Shown here: piece by piece, positions 12,020 through 23,648 of the stretch
Layout of the letters: the number at the start of each line of letters is the position of its first letter
Position numbering within the stretch: position 1 is the stretch's first letter
Source: Priapulus caudatus
Taxonomy: Eukaryota; Priapulida; Priapulimorpha; Priapulimorphida; Priapulidae
Length of the DNA stretch: 39,031 nucleotides
Assembly (NCBI RefSeq): GCF_000485595.1
Contig: NW_014577071.1
Location: 407,048 to 446,078, forward strand
Direction: 5' to 3'
Notes under the pieces: model-generated
Seen by the model: the letters and a program-made list of their open reading frames with translations, nothing else
What the model was told of the DNA's origin: nothing
The model's database searches: none
Translations under genes and position numbers: made by a program

Positions 12020-13760
12020 AATTAAACGTAGGCCTACTCGCCAGGCATATCCTACGGATTCTTGTACACAGAAATATCACACAGTCATCGATAGGAACAG
12101 GTCCTTGTAGGTGCCATCTTCAACGCACATAAATTCATTAACTAGTTTACCATTTCACAAGTTCCCTTTACAGTTCACTAGTTTGATGCAGCAAATAAAG
12201 AACAATTTTTTTACACATAGATAAGTGGCGTTAGCATGTCTATATAAGCTAGCTAGACATTACAGGCTGTCTGGAAAGTCTTAACTTCTCATATAGTCTA
12301 GATTCAAGAAATTACAACGACAGCTAGGTATATTTATGTGGCATGCGTCGCAACTATATGTGAAGATACACGTTCGTTCGTGAATGGGGAAGTATACGTA
12401 CTGCCTGCACTGGCTTGCTTTGGATACTGTTACTCTTCTGCGAAGCTTCTTCTAACGCGCACGATCACAATCTATCGAGAGAAAGAATCCCTATACTGTA
12501 GAGCCAAGATATCGGGAAATCTCTATAGCAGGAGGCAAGACATTTCAGGAGTAGAGGCTCAGGCAACCATGTGTTCACCCCTATACGTTTTAAACGATGC
12601 CTTCAACCGTGAGCGTTGATAGAGAGTTACAGCGGCGGCATCTTACCCAAAATATCTGATTCAGATAAGCCTTAAATAAGGTTCAGTTTTCGCATTAACA
12701 CGACAATTAATCAATCCGAAGTAAGTTTATCAAATTCGAAAGCGCGCACGCACGCTCATGCACCCGCACACCCCTACAGGCATGCGAAAACGTATTTCCC
12801 GCATCGGATTACAACGGCTCTATATATTTACGACCGGAGGTTTGTGCTTCAGCTAGGGAAAACGTAAAATCAGAAGCGCCTCTATCGTACGTCGTAGCCT
12901 CGGTTAATGTAATTGAATTTAACTTCATGTTAGGTTCATACAACATCAAATCGGTTATATGATTAACGGAATATTTTTCTTCAAAACTAATTATTGTCAT
13001 AAAATACTCATCATACACGCGATTAGGAATACATAATAAATATATGAAAATCATATACATAATAACATATCATTACATACATAATGTAGTGTGGGCAATG
13101 TGACAATTAACGTTATTTTAAAATTAAAAACTAGTATATATGCCACTGCTGATAGCATATTTTGAAATCGTCAAGAGCAAATAAAACCTTTGATATGGTT
13201 TAAGGTTTGTATACCGCCCTTTCTTTAGTATTAGCATGCTGTTGATATCATTTAACATTGATACTATTAGCGCTTGAAGGGCGAGTGAATCGACCCACAT
13301 GCAGTATACATTGATTAAGACGTACCTATAACATCACACGTGACATGCATAACAGTACAATTCTCGCAGAGTGAATCAAAACCATACAAATTGAAAAACA
13401 GTGGGACGCTGAAGCGATCTGCGTGGGTTTTATAGCAACGATTAATAGTACGTGAGATTGAACAAATGTGAACGCCTCGCCGCAAAAACCAATTGAAATT
13501 AATTAAATTGAAATTGAAGTAACTATAAACAGGCACACGGTAATGTACGCGGTATGTATTATCTAAGCGTTACAGAATGTGTTTTGTTCATAAAGTGGTA
13601 CAATTGATGATTGCGTACGTGATTTCCTGCCCCATGCACTGCTTTAGCTGGCAATGACTTGACTTAATTTTTCATAGTTGGGAAAACATATACGGCCATA
13701 GTTGGGCAGGGGTGGGGATAGTTGAGAAATTGTGACTTACGGTGATTAAACGCACGCGAA
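12020..13760. other. no gene recognised
   Basis: AT-rich with scattered open frames of at most 93 codons, none with support. A short run of CGCACG/CACACG words lies near 12,745-12,775. Confidence 0.5.
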
Positions 13761-13770
13761 TCCTGCCCAA

Positions 13771-13926
13771 TGTATGGTGCACGGGCACTTGGGCTGTTTT
13801 AATAACAAGATTATGGTAAATAAACACAAATTATATTAACTACCAAAGTCTTAATGTTTGTGCACTCTCAATCGCATAATAATTCCACGTAACCGCCGTT
13901 CAAATGCTCCTCTGTAACACACAATC

Positions 13927-13957
<31 letters not shown>

Positions 13958-14159
13958 CTTCTTCTTCTTCTTCCTCGTCTTTTTCTTCTATTCTTCTTCT
14001 TCTTCTTCTTCTTTTTCTTCTTCTTCTATTTCTTCTTCTTCTTTTTCTTCATCATCATTATCATCACCATCATCATTACATCATCATCTCATCCATCGCA
14101 TCACTCATCAATCATCAATCAACTCATCATCATATCATAATCATCATCATCATCGTCAC

Positions 14160-14237
<78 letters not shown>

Positions 14238-14468
14238 CGTCTTCTTCGGCTAATTCTTCTTGGTCTTCTTTTTCTTCTTTTCGCTCTATCGTTATATGAG
14301 TTTGTGCAGAAGAATGCGTGTTGTAGAGGAGCATTTATACGGCATTTATGTCGAATTAGTAGGCGATAGAAAGTGAATAAACATTAAGACTACATTGGTA
14401 GTAAATACAATTTGTCTTTATTTACCATCATTTCATTATTAACATGTCCCTGTGCCTGTGGTATGCAT
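13771..14468. repeat. 157-bp inverted arms around a microsatellite core
   Basis: The sequence at 13,771-13,927 is matched in inverted orientation by 14,312-14,468. Shared blocks include AGAGGAGCATTT, AAACATTAAGACT and TTTATTTACCAT. The arms are clearly related though diverged, have equal length by eye, and flank about 380 bp of trinucleotide repeats. This is the shape of a foldback or MITE-like element whose centre was replaced by simple repeats. Outer target duplications were not identified. Confidence 0.8.
13928..14235 (+). repeat. compound TTC / ATC / CAG trinucleotide array
   Basis: Runs of TTC (13,928 to about 14,048), then ATC/ATT (to about 14,204), then a pure run of about ten CAG/GCA units (about 14,205-14,235). 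The polypyrimidine TTC run can form triplex DNA and the CAG run can form slipped hairpins. Poly-Leu, poly-Phe and poly-Asp open frames here are repeat translations. Confidence 0.95.
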
Positions 14469-14479
14469 AGCTAGCTGTC

Positions 14480-17232
14480 TTATAACTGATATACGTTTCT
14501 GTCAACGCTATTCTCGTAACATTAACATCAGTTGTAAGTGCTATCTTAGCAATAACATTAGCATTAACTTTACGATGTTTCTGACAGCGGCCCCCTGGCC
14601 TACAATGCTGGATTCCGTATCGCGGCATGCGTATGACGCAGGGCGTACGTCTGCATAGCAACACTGAACGATAATTAACCCCTTCAGAAAGAATCAACAC
14701 AGCTAGTGCAGACAAAATGCAGAAACACTGATACGTTTGTCTCTGGCTCACTGAGAGGCGTATGAGAACATTGTGTTATTGTTTTAGATGATCTAATGAT
14801 ATGAATATTTACCTATGCGCCTATACAATATAGGCTAATCGCTGCATTTACGATTGAAAATAAAAAAGCCACGTTTGCTTTAGTATATCTGTATGTGCAC
14901 TAAGTATTTCTCCCGCGTGCAGACAACCCCCCGTTAGCCGATGATAAGTTTTTTTAAATATATTTTCAGCAATTAATTGCAAACGGCGTGCGCGTGCGTG
15001 CGGGTGTATTATTTACACGCTCACGCCAATGAGGGAAGGCAATATAAACTGCGCGCTGTATATAGAAATCCCGCTATCTTTCACTTTCTGTCTTCTTCAT
15101 TCTCATTCTTCACTCTTCTTTCGCTCTTACATGGCCCGATTCTCCTTCTCTAACTTTCCGTTTCCATTCTTCACTCTCTTTCGTCGCTGTTTTTATTCAC
15201 TATCTTTCTCCACTCTCCTTCTTTACTTTCTTTCGTCACTCTCCTTCTTCGCTCTCTTTCCTCACTCTCTATCTCTTTCTCCACTCTCCTTCTTTACTCT
15301 CTTTCGTCATGCACTTTCCTTCTTCGCTCTCTTTCTTCGTTCTCCTTCTTCACTCTCTTTCTTCGCTTTCTCTTTTCGCTCTCCTTTCGCGCTATTACGT
15401 GACTCGCTCCTCGTGGCAACGCGGCCACAACTTTTATTTAGACTAGCTAGCATAAATGCCCAGGAGGCGTTTCGTCCGCTGCTAGCAATGATTCCTCTAT
15501 TTTGACAAGGCAGAGTACATCGTTTCGGTCGAGCGAAATCTGACGTTCTAAACTACAAGGACCAACACGTACTTTCTGTTAGGGGGAAATGACAGAACGC
15601 GGCTAGATGATTCTGGATTGGAACTAGGTCAGCTATAACCAGAGACAGTGAAGAGATACGCAATAGAGTCAAGGCACTATTAAAAGGGCAAGCTAAACTT
15701 TATACGGGCGCGTAACGTGAGCTGCGACCACTGGTCAAGGCGGTGTTAGAAAGCAGTGTATGACTTCATGACTGACGAGTGACGTCACTGCCAACGTCAC
15801 TGGCACGTGACTCTCCAACTATGACCGCTACGTCTAAGGGCGTTTAGGCGTTGGCGCAAGCCACTGTTACACATATCAACGCATTATCTTATGCATATAA
15901 TCAAGGCATTAAAAAAAATCCTATGAGCGTGTAAATACTAAATGACCCAATGGTCTAGCTGTGTATTTTTACGTACGCGTGTGCGTGCGTGCCTGCGTAC
16001 GTGCGTGTGTGTGAGTGTACAAAGGCCGTATACAGTAATTGGCGAATATCAAGCTAATAAATGAATAAAATTCAAACGTTTCGTTGCTATAAATATTTGA
16101 ATAAGAACGGTCAATGCACATATATACAGTTACATTGGCTATACCGCACGCGGTGCGGAAGGCGGGCGTATATGTGACCGTACAAACATGAAACCATCTC
16201 AGAGATCAACAAATCACGCAGATGCATGCTCCCAGATGTGCCCGTCTTAATTTACACCATCAACGGTTGGAGGTACGCCGCGGAAGGATGATGGTGAGAG
16301 TGTGGTATTATAGAGAACTAGTGAATGACCGAATTCGTGCACACCGAGAGATGGATAGGGCTATAGGTTAACCGTAAGTTAATTGCGTATTTCCTTGGCG
16401 ATCGAGGGCGACTGCTGTGGATAATTATCTGATTTCTACATTTGCCCTTTCCTTAGGGGAAAGTGTGTGCCCTGCCCTTTACCCTTGACCTTAATTGCCC
16501 TATCCGTTTTATAGAACGGTATCATTATTATGTCTTAAACGTTCATGGTGTCGGTGTTTATTAGGCCTACTTATAGGATCTATTGGCGCCCATATGGTCC
16601 TCCAGTACTAACGTAGAGATTGAGGTTTATTGAAGCAGATTGCATATGTATATAGTAGGTGTGCTCACATGTGTGATTCAGGTTTTAGATCTTTTCCGCA
16701 AATAGTTGACGTCATATATATATATGTTAGCAATAAAAAGCGATCAGTTGCGACTTGTGTTATAACAGCCACGCTGTAGATAAGCAGGTCTTGAGACTGT
16801 AACTGCGTGCGTATGCGTTGCATGTTAATTAGCTATGGTGACGTCACGCAACGTCCGGCTATCACGTGATCGGTTTGTCAAACATACCCTACTACATCAG
16901 GAGTGAATATAATAATAGATTATATCTTTTTCACGTAATAATAATAATAATAATAGTAATAATAATATAATAATAGATTATATCTTTTTTCACGTATCTT
17001 TCACGGGAATGATTGGGCTGTTTATTTTAGGTACGAGAGAGAACTAGAGCCTTCTGTTTTTAACCTAGCTGTATTTTCTGTAATATATTTGTTGAGCTCC
17101 TAAAGCAAAAACATAAGTGCATTTTTGCACGCGTGTGGAGGGGAAGGGTGATGCAGCCATTTTGGTGAAGGTTAGATGAGAATGAAGTGTATGGCAGGTT
17201 CGTTTTGGTCATACAAAAACAGCACGCACACA

Positions 17233-17265
<33 letters not shown>

Positions 17266-17900
17266 ACACACGTACAGTTGGTACATCGCGCGAGTTTTGA
17301 GCGAGATTTTTAGGTGGAAATGAATGATAAAACAGAGAACATACACTGCGAGATCGCGGCCGGTTAATAGAGATTTCCGGATAACGGATGGACGGATAAA
17401 GGAGGTCGGACTGTGTAAGTATATAGCCGATTTGGTGTAATAGAATGAGCATGATTTGAAAACCTGCAATGACTATGCAGTGTAATGGCATATGCAAACA
17501 ACTAAAATAAAAAAATGTATACATAAGAACTTTTACATCACAAACATCAGAAAGAAAACAGAATTATTTGATACACTCATTTACCAAAGAAGATGATTTT
17601 TATTAAATTTTTACAACAAATAACAATAAGAATATGCCAAAAAAACATTTGTAAAACAATAAATATGCAATGATAACCAGGCAGAAATTTTATATAGAGT
17701 ATACACAAGATGTCGCCAGCTATGTGCATAGATTTTGTTCTAGGTACACAATTCCTAATTCGGCGTTGTAATCATCATGCTCTGTTCACACTGACACAGT
17801 CATTTCGCCTTCAATACTAGGAACTGACTGATAACATGAATAAGAAACCTAGCTAGCTTTCTGTTCACTCAATGATGGAGAAAAAACCTGACTTGCTTCG
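14480..17900. other. no gene recognised; several simple repeats
   Basis: A polypyrimidine stretch with TTCTTCGCTCTCTTTC-like words spans about 15,075-15,385; the 158-codon plus-strand frame over it is low complexity. An AAT array at 16,937-16,968 is flanked by two copies of AATAGATTATATCTTTTT. A CACG/CA array lies at 17,223-17,270. No exon could be supported. Confidence 0.5.
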
Positions 17901-17942
17901 TCGCTGGTGTGTCAGCCGGTGATAAATGCTCACACCGCGTTT

Positions 17943-17948
17943 TTTATT
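17943..17948 (-). terminator. candidate arginine kinase poly(A) signal
   Basis: AATAAA on the minus strand, 63 bp after the stop codon of the arginine kinase gene. A second AATAAA lies near 17,600, so a longer 3' UTR is possible. Confidence 0.5.
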
Positions 17949-18011
17949 GCCCTACAAAGGGTATTGGAGATTTCAACCTTCACTCGCTCGCTCATCGCCA
18001 TGTGTCGCTTA

Positions 18012-18154
18012 TTACTTGGACTTTTCCAGGGCAATAAGAGCCTTGATTCCGTCGTACATGGCCTTCACGGCCTCGTACTCAGTGAGACCCAAACGCCTCT
18101 TGTTGGAGACATCTACCAGACCTCCCTTGGTCTCGGTGTGCTCACCCATGGTGC
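18012..18154 (-). CDS. ARGK: arginine kinase exon 7 with stop
   Basis: Encodes the mobile loop [11 protein letters not shown], then [15 protein letters not shown] and the C-terminal [15 protein letters not shown] before TAA. Acceptor CTGCAG. A decayed copy with an internal stop lies at 10.4-10.5 kb. Confidence 0.96.
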
Positions 18155-20848
18155 CTGCAGACACGATAGGGAAAAAATCAATGCAATGAAACCACAATTT
18201 TTGCCGTTGTCAAAATACTGATTAAAAATGGACATGGCATACCGAGCTCTCGTTTTGTAGTTACGCGATAGCGATGAAACAAAGGGACGATTACGAAATT
18301 AAATAATTTTCTATCAATGGCTTTAAAAATAGCTTACCTCTGACTTGCATTTCGTATTTCTCAACAATGGCCTTGAACTCTGGTGTGTCGAGGGTCTTTG
18401 GCAGTTTAATGTGCACACTGGAGCGCAGAGTTGTGCCCAGGTTGGTTGGGCAGAAGGTCAGGTATCCGAGACGGTCAGTTTTGGTGAACTTGATCTTGGG
18501 GTGGCTCTCCATCTTGTTCGCTCCCTGCAACATCAAGTACGTGCGGGATCAGATGCATGACGCAGACAAACAGAATTGCTCGTGTATACAGAAATGGTGG
18601 ACATGTTGCAGTATGATACAATGCGAGGAAGATGAAAAGAGAGAGAGGGAGGGAAAGAGAGGGAGGGGCAGAGAGAGTGGGAGGGAGGAAAAGAGGGGGA
18701 GGGAAAATGGGGAGGGAGGGGAAGAGGGGAGTATGGGAAGGAGGGGAGCGAGAAGAAGAAACAGGGAGAGCGAGGGAGAGAAAGATGGAGAGAGAGAGAG
18801 AGAGAGGAAGAGACAATGACAGAGAGAGAGAGAGGGGGAGACAATGACAGAGAGAGAGAGAGGGGGAGAGAGAGGGAGAGAGAGAGGAAGAGATACCGAG
18901 AGAGGGGAAGACAAATAGATGGAGGAGAGAGAGACAGCGTTTTAATAACCACAGAAATGACACCCAAGATGTGTGATGTCTTCACCAAAGCAACTGCCCA
19001 AAGAGACCAAGAAATGTCACCAGTAAAATATTCAGAGAACCCAATCTCTTGGTGACACTTGTCACATGTCAAAGATAAGGTGGGGACTATTCCTTACCGT
19101 GACGAGACGCTTGTAGACCATGCCCAAGTCACCCCCCATCTGCATGGAGATGATGCGAAGGTGATCTTCCTCATTCACCCAGATCAAGAAGTTCTTCGTT
19201 GGGTTGTGGAAAATTCCACGGCCTGTTGGGAAGTGGTTGTAACCACCGGCACTCTTCAAGAACCTAGGAAGAAATTAGCAACACATGGTACACACACACA
19301 CACACACATCAATATGCTGCTGCACCATGTAAAAGATACTCTGGAAACTGCTGCTGGGATATTAGTGGCCCTGGAAACTCGCGGTCTAAAAATAGATTCA
19401 CTGCACGCGCACTCTCCCTTTTTACTGGTAACATGGTACTAGCAGACTGCCTTTCCATGCGGAGTTTTCAAAATAACGCATGGGAGGGGCCTTCTACTCA
19501 GTCGCTAAGAGTTCAAACATGGGTTTCCATTCGTCGGGCGATGATTTCGGCTGGATAAAAACGTCTTTGTTGTACCTGTCGCACTCCTGGAACAGGAAGT
19601 GGTCTTCGATGAGTTGCTTGCGGGTGGCATCATCCATGCCTGCTAGGGGGTAGTACTTTCCGGCGAGCTCAGACTCGAAGCTAGCAAAAGCCTCCTTCAG
19701 TCTGGTCTCCATCTCAGAGTATTGCTGCAAGACAACGATACAGAGTGAGCAATGCGTACATTCCGCACAGCTGATGAAACAGAATACTGTAATAAGAGAG
19801 ATAGTATGCACATATTGCACCACGATATGGGACGCAAAAGATTTTGCTTCGGATCTGGCAGTGAATGGCAGTCCATTCACGTATCTCTCCTGCTCCTGTG
19901 TTACCGCATTACACTTACATCGGCCTGAAGCAGAGTGTTGAAGGGGAATCCTTGGATGCTCCTGCCGACTCTGATGCGGGTGGAGACGATGTACTTGCCC
20001 TCTGGGTCAAGGTCAACGAATGCATCCACCTGCTCCTTTGTTCCGAAGTTTGGCGTTGGGTGCTTGGCAGATGGTGGGAAGCCTGAAATACATGTATAGC
20101 AGGATTAGAAGTGCATATCTCATGATATACGCAATATATGATGAAGTGCATATCTAGAACAGGCACAAGAGAGAAAAAAACCATCAAACCCCGAATGAAA
20201 ATAAATTTGGTTATGCCTGTATCTTTATGACTATAGGGGATATTATTATTCTAAGGGACTGTGCTTACTTAACAATAGCTAATACGCACCCTTGTGGTAG
20301 CAGTCGATGACTGGATCGAACAGACCAGCGAATGTGGTGTAAGATTCCGTATCAGCTGCATAGACTCCCACGTTGCTGTCATGGTTCTCAGTACCTATCA
20401 ACATAAAACGTGTTCGTCAGCATTGCCACTGGTCATGTTTCCCTGTACCAGAAACTATATAGTTTAACTATAATGAGGTTAAGCCAATGCAACAATGCAA
20501 ATTCCATTAACAAATCACGATTTAATGAAATCAGTTTGCACCGTTACATTACAACGAGTATAGAAATTCTGCACACCGACCACAAAATCTACATGTACAT
20601 TGTGCACACGGGGAATTGTAACGCGATCAGAATCGATCGATCGTCAGTGTAATCAAAGGGCCGAGTGTCGAGTGAAGCCACCGAGACTAACCAGAAGAGA
20701 TGCAGTCCTTCAGCGTCGCTCCAAGGGAGGTCTTCTTGTCCTTCAACGAGTCGACGACTTCCTTGGTCAGGAACTTCTTCAGCATAGACTTGCAGCCGGC
20801 ATCGGCCTGCAGCTCAGTGAATGCTTTTACCACGTACTCAGCAGCCAT
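18012..20848 (-). CDS. ARGK: arginine kinase, seven coding exons
   Basis: Cytosolic phosphagen kinase that reversibly transfers phosphate between ATP and arginine to buffer ATP. Joining the seven exons gives 356 residues, the normal length for a single-domain arginine kinase. Visible signatures: STRIRVGRS (phosphate-binding Arg), NEEDHLR (catalytic Glu), [12 protein letters not shown] (reactive Cys and ADP-binding Arg), QVRG and GEHTE (flexible loop with the second catalytic Glu), and C-terminal [10 protein letters not shown]. The N-terminal specificity loop [11 protein letters not shown] is of arginine kinase type. All six introns are GT-AG, with phases 1, 1, 0, 2, 0, 1. MAAEYVV is the first in-frame ATG after the TATA box and sits in a good context (AAAATGG). 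Loop residue TMGEHTE has Met where many family members have Arg. Identity is very secure; the gene appears intact. Confidence 0.97.
18338..18524 (-). CDS. ARGK: arginine kinase exon 6
   Basis: Encodes [18 protein letters not shown], holding the conserved reactive cysteine and an ADP-binding Arg, followed by VHIKLPKTL and EKYEMQVR. Acceptor TTGCAG, donor GTAAGC in phase 1. Confidence 0.96.
18629..18940 (+). repeat. GA-rich purine tract in arginine kinase intron 5
   Basis: About 310 bp of almost pure purine on the plus strand (pyrimidine in the transcript), lying between exons 5 and 6. It includes two copies of GACAATGACAGAGAGAGAG. Long Glu/Arg or Ser/Leu frames here are repeat artefacts. A long pyrimidine tract in pre-mRNA can bind splicing factors such as PTB; that effect is inference. 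Confidence 0.92.
19098..19263 (-). CDS. ARGK: arginine kinase exon 5
   Basis: Encodes [30 protein letters not shown] and YKRLVT, which include the catalytic Glu of NEED and an ATP-phosphate-binding Arg. Acceptor CCTAG, donor GTAAGG. Confidence 0.96.
19576..19724 (-). CDS. ARGK: arginine kinase exon 4
   Basis: Encodes [28 protein letters not shown] and [10 protein letters not shown]. The open frame runs on past the exon, but the family alignment and the GTACAA donor place the end after CDR, in phase 2, joining FLKSAGGY of the next exon. Confidence 0.95.
19919..20082 (-). CDS. ARGK: arginine kinase exon 3
   Basis: Encodes [32 protein letters not shown] and [11 protein letters not shown], including the first nucleotide-phosphate-binding arginine region. 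Acceptor TTTCAG, donor GTAAGT. A broken copy of this exon lies at 11.6-12.0 kb. Confidence 0.96.
20290..20394 (-). CDS. ARGK: arginine kinase exon 2
   Basis: Encodes the guanidino-specificity loop and [14 protein letters not shown] through [10 protein letters not shown]. Acceptor ATAG and donor GTGCGT; it enters and leaves in phase 1. Confidence 0.95.
20692..20848 (-). CDS. ARGK: arginine kinase exon 1
   Basis: Encodes residues 1-52 plus the first base of Gly53. It contains the alpha-helical N-terminal part with KKFLTKEV and [11 protein letters not shown], conserved across arginine kinases. The donor is G|GTTAGT. Confidence 0.95.
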
Positions 20849-20970
20849 TTTCAAATTAGGATGAGAGGCTTTGGAAAGAAGAACCGTAGTAGACACACGA
20901 AGCGACCGCGACAGCTACACAAGGATCTCTGCAATGCAACTGCAAAAGATAAAAATCCACTCGCACCATC

Positions 20971-20980
20971 CCCTTTTATA
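20971..20980 (-). promoter_or_regulatory. TATA box of arginine kinase
   Basis: TATAAAAGGG on the minus strand, 123 bp upstream of the start codon. The expected transcription start is about 25-30 bp further downstream, near 20,945, giving a 5' UTR of roughly 95 nt with no upstream ATG in frame. A strong TATA box suits a highly expressed muscle or energy gene. Confidence 0.8.
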
Positions 20981-21234
20981 CCGCAGAGCTCGCGAGCGTA
21001 CAACCGGCAGGGCGCTTCGGGATTGAAACCGACCAGCTGGCTATGTGAAAATCCTGCCTCACGCAATAATACTGCGCATTGGCACGTTCGCGATTGACCG
21101 TGTGCTGCGAACAATATGTCTGTGGAACAGAAATTGAATCCGCGCCTGGCCACTGCGCAAGTGCGGCGGCAAAAAGTTATTTTAGCAAATCATAATCAAG
21201 TTTCACAATTGAGTTTTATAATTGCCTTGCTGTG

Positions 21235-21777
21235 CCGCGTCGTGTCGTGTTCTGTCGTGTTATATTGTGTTGTATTGAGTTGTATTGTATTGTATTGTAT
21301 TGTATTGTATTGTATTGTATTGTATTGTATTGTATTGTATTGTGTTGTATTGTGTTTTGTTGTGCTGTGTTATGTTATGTTGTGTTGTGTTGTGTTGTGT
21401 TGTGTTGTGTTGTGTTGTGTTGTGTTTTGTTGTGCTGTGTTGTGTTGTGTTGTGTTGTGTTGTGTTGTGTTGTGTTGTGTTGTGTTGTGTTGTGTTGTGT
21501 TGTGTTGTGTGTGTTGGGGTTGTGTTGGGTTGTGTTGTGTTGTGTTGTGTCTTGTGTGTGTTGTGGTTGTGTTGTGTTGTCGTGTGTTGTGTTGTGTTGT
21601 CGTTGTAGTTGTGTTGTGTTGTGTTGTGTTGTGTTGTGTTGTGTTGTGTTGTGTTGTGTTGTGTTGTGTTGTGTTGTGTTGTGTTGTATTGTGCTGTGTT
21701 GTGTTGTGTTGTGTTGTGTTGTGTTATGTTGTGCTGTGTTGTGCTGTGTTATGTTGTGTTATGTTGTGTTGTGTTGC
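21235..21777 (+). repeat. TTGTG/TTGTA pentanucleotide array
   Basis: About 540 bp of pentanucleotide repeat. An initial TTGTA-rich block (about 21,283-21,345) gives way to TTGTG with TTATG and CTGTG variants. It begins only about 255 bp upstream of the TATA box of the divergently placed kinase gene. All Cys/Val/Leu-rich frames over it are translations of the repeat. Confidence 0.96.
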
Positions 21778-21789
21778 ATGTTGTACCTA

Positions 21790-22705
21790 TAGCTTGTAGT
21801 GTAAATATTCATGTCACATTGCTATCAAATTATATATTCGCTATTTCGCAAATTAATAAATGAACTTTCAGTAAACGGTGAACAAATATATGCTGAGTAT
21901 GTTTTGGCGGCGCAACTGCGGGCAACTTGACAGTCAGCGCAAATGCCATGTCATCGTATTCGATAACAAGATGAGATGGAGCGCGCATGTAGCGTCAACA
22001 AGCACCAACAAGAAGAAGAGCTCAGTAAAGTCGGAACCCTTCTGAAACGCAACGCCAGTATATCTACGCCCCCGAGGTAAAAGCTGCTTCGCCATTTTGT
22101 TTGACCCTCCGTTGAATATGCTTCATTGGCTTGCATCGATCAATAGTAGCCACTGCGTACAGCGCAGAGATGCTGCAGACGAAGAAAGATGCCGAAGAAG
22201 GGAATAACAATTGTCGTAAAAATCTGTTGATGTCAACCCTGGTACATGCTATCATCCAAGCACGTAGTCCAGCGCCCACCAGTCTATTGTCTAGCCCTCA
22301 CCACATGTCAAGACAGTGAAGGCCTGCTACTTTAATTTCCCTACTAGTTTTCTCAGATAGTGGAATCGCATAAAGGCAAAACATAGTTATATGCTGACTA
22401 CCATGCGCTCTTTCCTTCTCACTCTCGTTGCCATTTTACCATCTTATATCATTCCGTTCTCTTCATCCTCTTTTCCTCCTCCAATCTTGCGTTTCTTTAC
22501 TTTCTTATTGCCTATTATCCGGCCGTCTTTCCTACATCTCTCCATGCAACAAGTGATTTCTCCTCCTGTTCTTTTTCCTGTCCGCCTACCTGACGTCACC
22601 TCCTTGCCCTATACTCTCATGCACTCGTGTATCGCACGAACCCAGACTAAACCCTTTGCTGGTCACATATTCAAGCTTAAGAGGTGCAATTAAATGATTT
22701 TTTTG
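21790..22705. other. no gene recognised
   Basis: Open frames of up to about 107 codons show no known domain. A pyrimidine-rich stretch covers about 22,405-22,600. Confidence 0.45.
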
Positions 22706-22713
22706 CATAACAT

Positions 22714-22904
22714 CAGGGGCGTGTACAGGGGGGAGGGGGTCCAGGGGGTCCGGACCCCCTCCCCTGCTCGCGCAGAAAACGCATCTGAGGGGTCTAATTT
22801 CAAAATTTTCTGGGGGAGGGCCCCAGACCCCCCCTTCGCGTGCTCGCAAATTTGGGTTACGGTTAGACCCCCCCCCCCTGGTCCAAATCCTGTACACGCC
22901 CCTG
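22714..22904. mobile_element. 191-bp MITE with 16-bp terminal inverted repeats
   Basis: Both ends carry a perfect CAGGGGCGTGTACAGG inverted repeat. The flanks show a possible 5-bp target duplication, AACAT. The interior is rich in G and C runs and has no coding capacity. CAGGGGCG ends are frequent on non-autonomous DNA transposons of animals; the superfamily is not decided here. Confidence 0.85.
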
Positions 22905-22909
22905 AACAT

Positions 22910-23645
22910 ACAAATATAAAAAACTCCGATAGAAAGTTTTTTCGTTGATTAGAAATGTAAGACTCGATTCATTTTGCCCAAAGAAAAACGCAGGGGCGAA
23001 CGTTCTGCGGTGTACCTTGAATCGTTGATATATACGCTTCAGGGAAATCAGCTGACTGTGCGAAACGACCCCTTATGATTGCGCCTCGTAAATAGCTGCA
23101 GCTCATTGTATGCGTAGCAGCACCATATTTGCCCACTGGCTATTCTTTACTCGACTCATGTGCAACCGGTGACTATATATAGCACGCAGCAGTCCTAATA
23201 TTTATGATGAATGGTTGAAATTAATTAAAACGTTGTCCACGATTCGTAAATATGTTTCTAAACGAACTGCGGAACCTTGTACAAAAAGTTACGGATCAGG
23301 CAAAAACGTTAATAGAGCTTTTTCGTTCGCGCACGCGTCAGACTTTCCACTTCAGCATAATTAAGTTTGCGCGCACTAAATGGCAAACTTTACTGGCATG
23401 TAACTTACAATCGCAATATGCATTTAAGTGCACATAGTACATCAAGAGTACATATTATAACAGAGATTATCTCTATTATATTATATGTACTCTTGTAGTA
23501 TATGCAACTGAGTGTGTTCTATGTATAACATTTGACATTGACCCGCTTAATTTTATCGAGATTTCGTCGAGTCATTTTCTAACAGCGATGGGTGGGTATA
23601 TATATATATGTCAGAAACTGACTGATAAGATGCCGTGTTACGCGC
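22910..23645. other. no gene recognised; one palindrome
   Basis: No exon-like sequence. A near-perfect AT-rich palindrome lies at 23,443-23,495, with arms CAAGAGTACATAT and its complement meeting near GAGATTATCTC. It could be a MITE remnant. Confidence 0.45.
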
Positions 23646-23648
23646 ATG

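Noticed and set aside
15029-15505. 158-codon plus-strand frame rich in Ser, Phe and Leu
   Set aside because: It covers a polypyrimidine tract, so its composition follows the repeat and no start or splice context supports it.
18475-19072. Ser/Leu- and Arg/Glu-rich open frames
   Set aside because: They overlap the GA/CT tract in arginine kinase intron 5 and exon edges in the wrong frame.
19498-19575. Continuation of arginine kinase exon 4 to a stop at 19,498
   Set aside because: The sequence after CDR does not fit the family, while the GTACAA donor joins FLKSAGGY of the next exon in the expected phase. It is intron.
21116-21863. Long Cys/Val/Leu-rich open frames, up to 227 codons
   Set aside because: They are direct translations of the pentanucleotide array; a 5-bp unit keeps several frames open.
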